Assembly: GCA_012965075.1 (NCBI GenBank)
Contig: DTSY01000018.1
Span: 1 to 14,569 of the forward strand
DNA: 14,569 nt
Origin: Gammaproteobacteria bacterium
GTDB lineage: Bacteria; Pseudomonadota; Gammaproteobacteria; Magnimaribacterales; Magnimaribacteraceae
Direction of reading: 5' to 3'
Shown piece by piece: positions 12,710 to 14,569 of the stretch (position 1 is its first letter; each line of letters begins with the position of its first letter). The notes under the pieces were generated by a model. That model did not search any database. It was not told the origin of the DNA and saw nothing but the letters and a program-made list of their open reading frames with translations. The translations under genes and the position numbers were made by a program.

Positions 12710-14269
12710 GTGAGTTGGGAAAAAGATCTAGAAGAATTAAAAAAACGTGCTGAGCTTGCCAAGGAAATGGGAGGCATTGAACGCATAGCCAAACACTATG
12801 CCAGAGGTCGTCTTACAGTAAGGGAACGAATTGATCAGCTATTGGATAAAGACTCTTTTCATGAAACCGGGGAGATAACTGGAAAGGTCACTTATGATGA
12901 AAATGGAGAAATCCAAGAATTTGTCCCTGCAAACTTTGTGTTTGGAAGGGGTAAGGTTGATGGAAGAGAAGTTGTTGTTGCAGGTGATGATTTTACTGTC
13001 AGAGGAGGGGCCGCTGATGCTCGAATAGGCAATAAGTCTTTGTACAGTTTAAAGCTCGCTGAACACTTTCGACTCCCTTTAATAAATCTTGTTGATGGCA
13101 GTGGTGGTGGAGGAAGTGTAAAAACTCTTGAGACCATGGGAGCGACTTATGTTCCTGGATTACCAAGCTGGCAAAATATAGTTAGATTGTTGAGCATGGT
13201 CCCTGTAGTGGGTGCGTGCATGGGATCAGTAGCGGGTTTAGGCTCTGCACGAGTGGTTGCTTCTCATTTTTCAATAATGGTTAAAGGCAGTGCTCAAATG
13301 TTTGTTGCTGGGCCTCCGGTTGTGGAAAGGGCCTTTGGGGTAAAAATGGAAAGAGAAGAGCTCGGAGGCAGTGATATTCATACCAAAACAGCAGGGGCAG
13401 TGGACAATGAAGCTGTAAGTGAAGAAGATGCTTTTAAACAAATACAAACTTTTCTTTCATTCATGCCTTCAAGCGTCTGGGAAGTTCCTCCCCGAAAGGA
13501 AAATGATGATCCAACTGACAGAAAGGAAGAAAAGTTAATATCAATCATACCTAGAGACAGAAAGGCCCCTTACGAGGTAAGAGAAATAATTGATTTAGTG
13601 TTGGATAAGGGAAGTTTTTTTGAAATAGGTGCTGGGTATGGGAAATCTTTACTGACAGGGTTGGCAAGACTGTCCGGATACCCGGTAGGTATTATAGCCA
13701 ATGATTGTAACTATGATGGTGGTGCCGTAACAGCTAAGGCGTCAGAAAAAATGACTAGATTTGTAGATGTTTGCGATACCTTTAACATTCCCGTAGTTAA
13801 CTTTGTTGATAACCCGGGTTTTTCAATTGGTCTTCAAGCGGAAGAATCTGGTGTTATACGTCATGGTGTAAGGGCCCTTTACAGTGTATGGCAAGCTTCA
13901 GTTCCCTGGGTTTCTGTAATCATAAGACGAGTTTTTGGAGTAGCTGGTGGTGGACACGGTAATTCAGATCAACTCAATCTGCGCTACGCTTGGCCTTCAG
14001 GGGATTGGGGTTCACTGCCGATAGAGGGTGGGGTTATGGCTGCCTATAAAAGAGATATAGAGGCAAGCCCTGATCCAGCTGCAAGGCAAAAGGAAATAGA
14101 AGACTCATTAGATGAAGTCAGATCACCCTACAGGACAGCAGAGATGTTTGGCATCGAAGAAATTATCGATCCCAGGGATACAAGGCCATTACTCTGTGAT
14201 TGGGTAGAGACCGCGTATAAGAATTTGCCTCAGAATCTAGGCATAAAAGAAAGGACCATGAGACCTTAA
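12710..14269 (+). CDS. Biotin-dependent acyl-CoA carboxylase, carboxyltransferase (beta) subunit
   Basis: Carboxyltransferase of the PccB/MccB/methylmalonyl-CoA decarboxylase-alpha family, 519 aa, moving carboxylate between biotin and an acyl-CoA. Both crotonase-like lobes are present. The N-lobe runs from GRLTVRERIDQLLDKDSFHE to the oxyanion region LVDGSGGGGSVKTL (127-140), MGSVAGLGSARVVASH and VAGPPVVERAFG. The C-lobe has LSGYPVGIIANDCNYDGGA, FVDNPGFSIGLQAEESGVI, IRHGVRAL and RYAWPSGDWG. Where propionyl-CoA carboxylases have a GGAYDVM-type segment, this has FGVAGGGHGN, so the substrate may differ. The GTG at 12710 is the start: AAGGA (12699-12703) sits 6 nt upstream and the product begins like its family. 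No biotin carboxylase or biotin carrier gene lies in the window, so the partner is encoded elsewhere. A carboxylesterase follows after 25 nt. Confidence 0.9.
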   Translation: MSWEKDLEELKKRAELAKEMGGIERIAKHYARGRLTVRERIDQLLDKDSFHETGEITGKVTYDENGEIQEFVPANFVFGRGKVDGREVVVAGDDFTVRGGAADARIGNKSLYSLKLAEHFRLPLINLVDGSGGGGSVKTLETMGATYVPGLPSWQNIVRLLSMVPVVGACMGSVAGLGSARVVASHFSIMVKGSAQMFVAGPPVVERAFGVKMEREELGGSDIHTKTAGAVDNEAVSEEDAFKQIQTFLSFMPSSVWEVPPRKENDDPTDRKEEKLISIIPRDRKAPYEVREIIDLVLDKGSFFEIGAGYGKSLLTGLARLSGYPVGIIANDCNYDGGAVTAKASEKMTRFVDVCDTFNIPVVNFVDNPGFSIGLQAEESGVIRHGVRALYSVWQASVPWVSVIIRRVFGVAGGGHGNSDQLNLRYAWPSGDWGSLPIEGGVMAAYKRDIEASPDPAARQKEIEDSLDEVRSPYRTAEMFGIEEIIDPRDTRPLLCDWVETAYKNLPQNLGIKERTMRP

Positions 14270-14294
14270 TTGGTTTCATAAAATAAGGAGCATA

Positions 14295-14569
14295 ATGAAA
14301 AGAATATATCTATTATTAATTTTAGGAATTTTAATATCCTTTGGCTGCAGTAAGGGTTTAGATGAAAACTCTGTAAGAACTACAGCTCAAGGGGAGGTGA
14401 TAGGTTTCAAAGAAGATGAAACTTTCGCTTGGAGAGGTATTCCTTTTGCTCAACCCCCCGTCGATGAATTAAGGTGGAAAGCTCCAAGGCCACCTGAGTC
14501 TTTTCTATCAAGATTTGAAGCCAAAGAGTTCTCACAAGAGTGTTTTCAGCCTCAAGGAATAATGACAGG
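14295..14569 (+). CDS. Type-B carboxylesterase, lipoprotein-like N terminus (partial, cut by window end)
   Basis: The gene starts at ATG 14295 with TAAGGAG (14284-14290) just upstream and runs in frame to the end of the window, giving the first 91 residues. MKRIYLLLILGILISFGC is a short basic plus hydrophobic signal ending in Cys18. This suggests a lipoprotein, although the lipobox (SFGC) is imperfect. After a short linker comes the conserved start of the carboxylesterase/cholinesterase family: GEVIGFKEDETFAWRGIPFA followed by QPPVDELRWKAPRPP. The catalytic Ser-Glu-His lie beyond the window. An exported esterase 25 nt after an acyl-CoA carboxylase gene fits uptake and breakdown of ester substrates, but that link is inference. 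Confidence 0.88.
   Translation, partial: MKRIYLLLILGILISFGCSKGLDENSVRTTAQGEVIGFKEDETFAWRGIPFAQPPVDELRWKAPRPPESFLSRFEAKEFSQECFQPQGIMT

Overview
The window looks like chromosome from an AT-rich, streamlined gammaproteobacterium. The evidence is the gene order thrS-infC-rpmI-rplT-pheS-pheT-ihfA-merR-tRNA-Pro, which is characteristic of Gammaproteobacteria, a tRNA with an encoded CCA end, very short intergenic gaps, and protein sequences close to the E. coli and Pseudomonas forms but lysine- and isoleucine-rich. A marine SAR86-like lineage is my best guess; this is inference and was not tested by phylogeny.

Left part (1-2207, + strand): a tight run of a FabH-type ketoacyl synthase (371 aa, resembling the Pseudomonas PA3286/FabH2 group), a DoxX-family membrane protein and pyridoxamine-phosphate oxidase (pdxH). 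Centre (2284-9121, + strand): the translation operon. thrS has a likely promoter and leader hairpin. It is followed by infC (with a non-canonical AUA start), L35, L20, both PheRS subunits, the IHF alpha subunit, a small MerR-type regulator and tRNA-Pro(GGG). The PheRS beta subunit lacks the whole N-terminal tRNA-binding OB-fold (B2) domain, a clean loss of about 110 residues.

Between the tRNA and the next gene (9122-9356) there is no protein gene, but there is strong RNA structure on the + strand. A promoter-like element is followed by three consecutive long hairpins in which every wobble position is G-U on the + strand. I interpret it as a structured small RNA of about 190 nt that I cannot assign to any family. 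Its second hairpin can exchange strands with a segment in the loop of the third.

Right part (9357-14569): acyl/CoA metabolism genes in alternating orientation. They are a ThDP-dependent acetolactate-synthase-like enzyme (-), a hotdog thioesterase (+), an ACAD10/11-type acyl-CoA dehydrogenase (-), a carboxyltransferase (beta) subunit of a biotin-dependent acyl-CoA carboxylase (+), and the start of a type-B carboxylesterase with a lipoprotein-like signal (+, cut by the window end). The thioesterase and dehydrogenase stop codons share one TTAA. The dehydrogenase and carboxylase diverge from a 99-bp region containing a palindrome that could serve as the -35 element in both directions. Together these genes suggest catabolism of esters or branched/hydroxylated acyl-CoAs, but the substrate cannot be read from the sequence.
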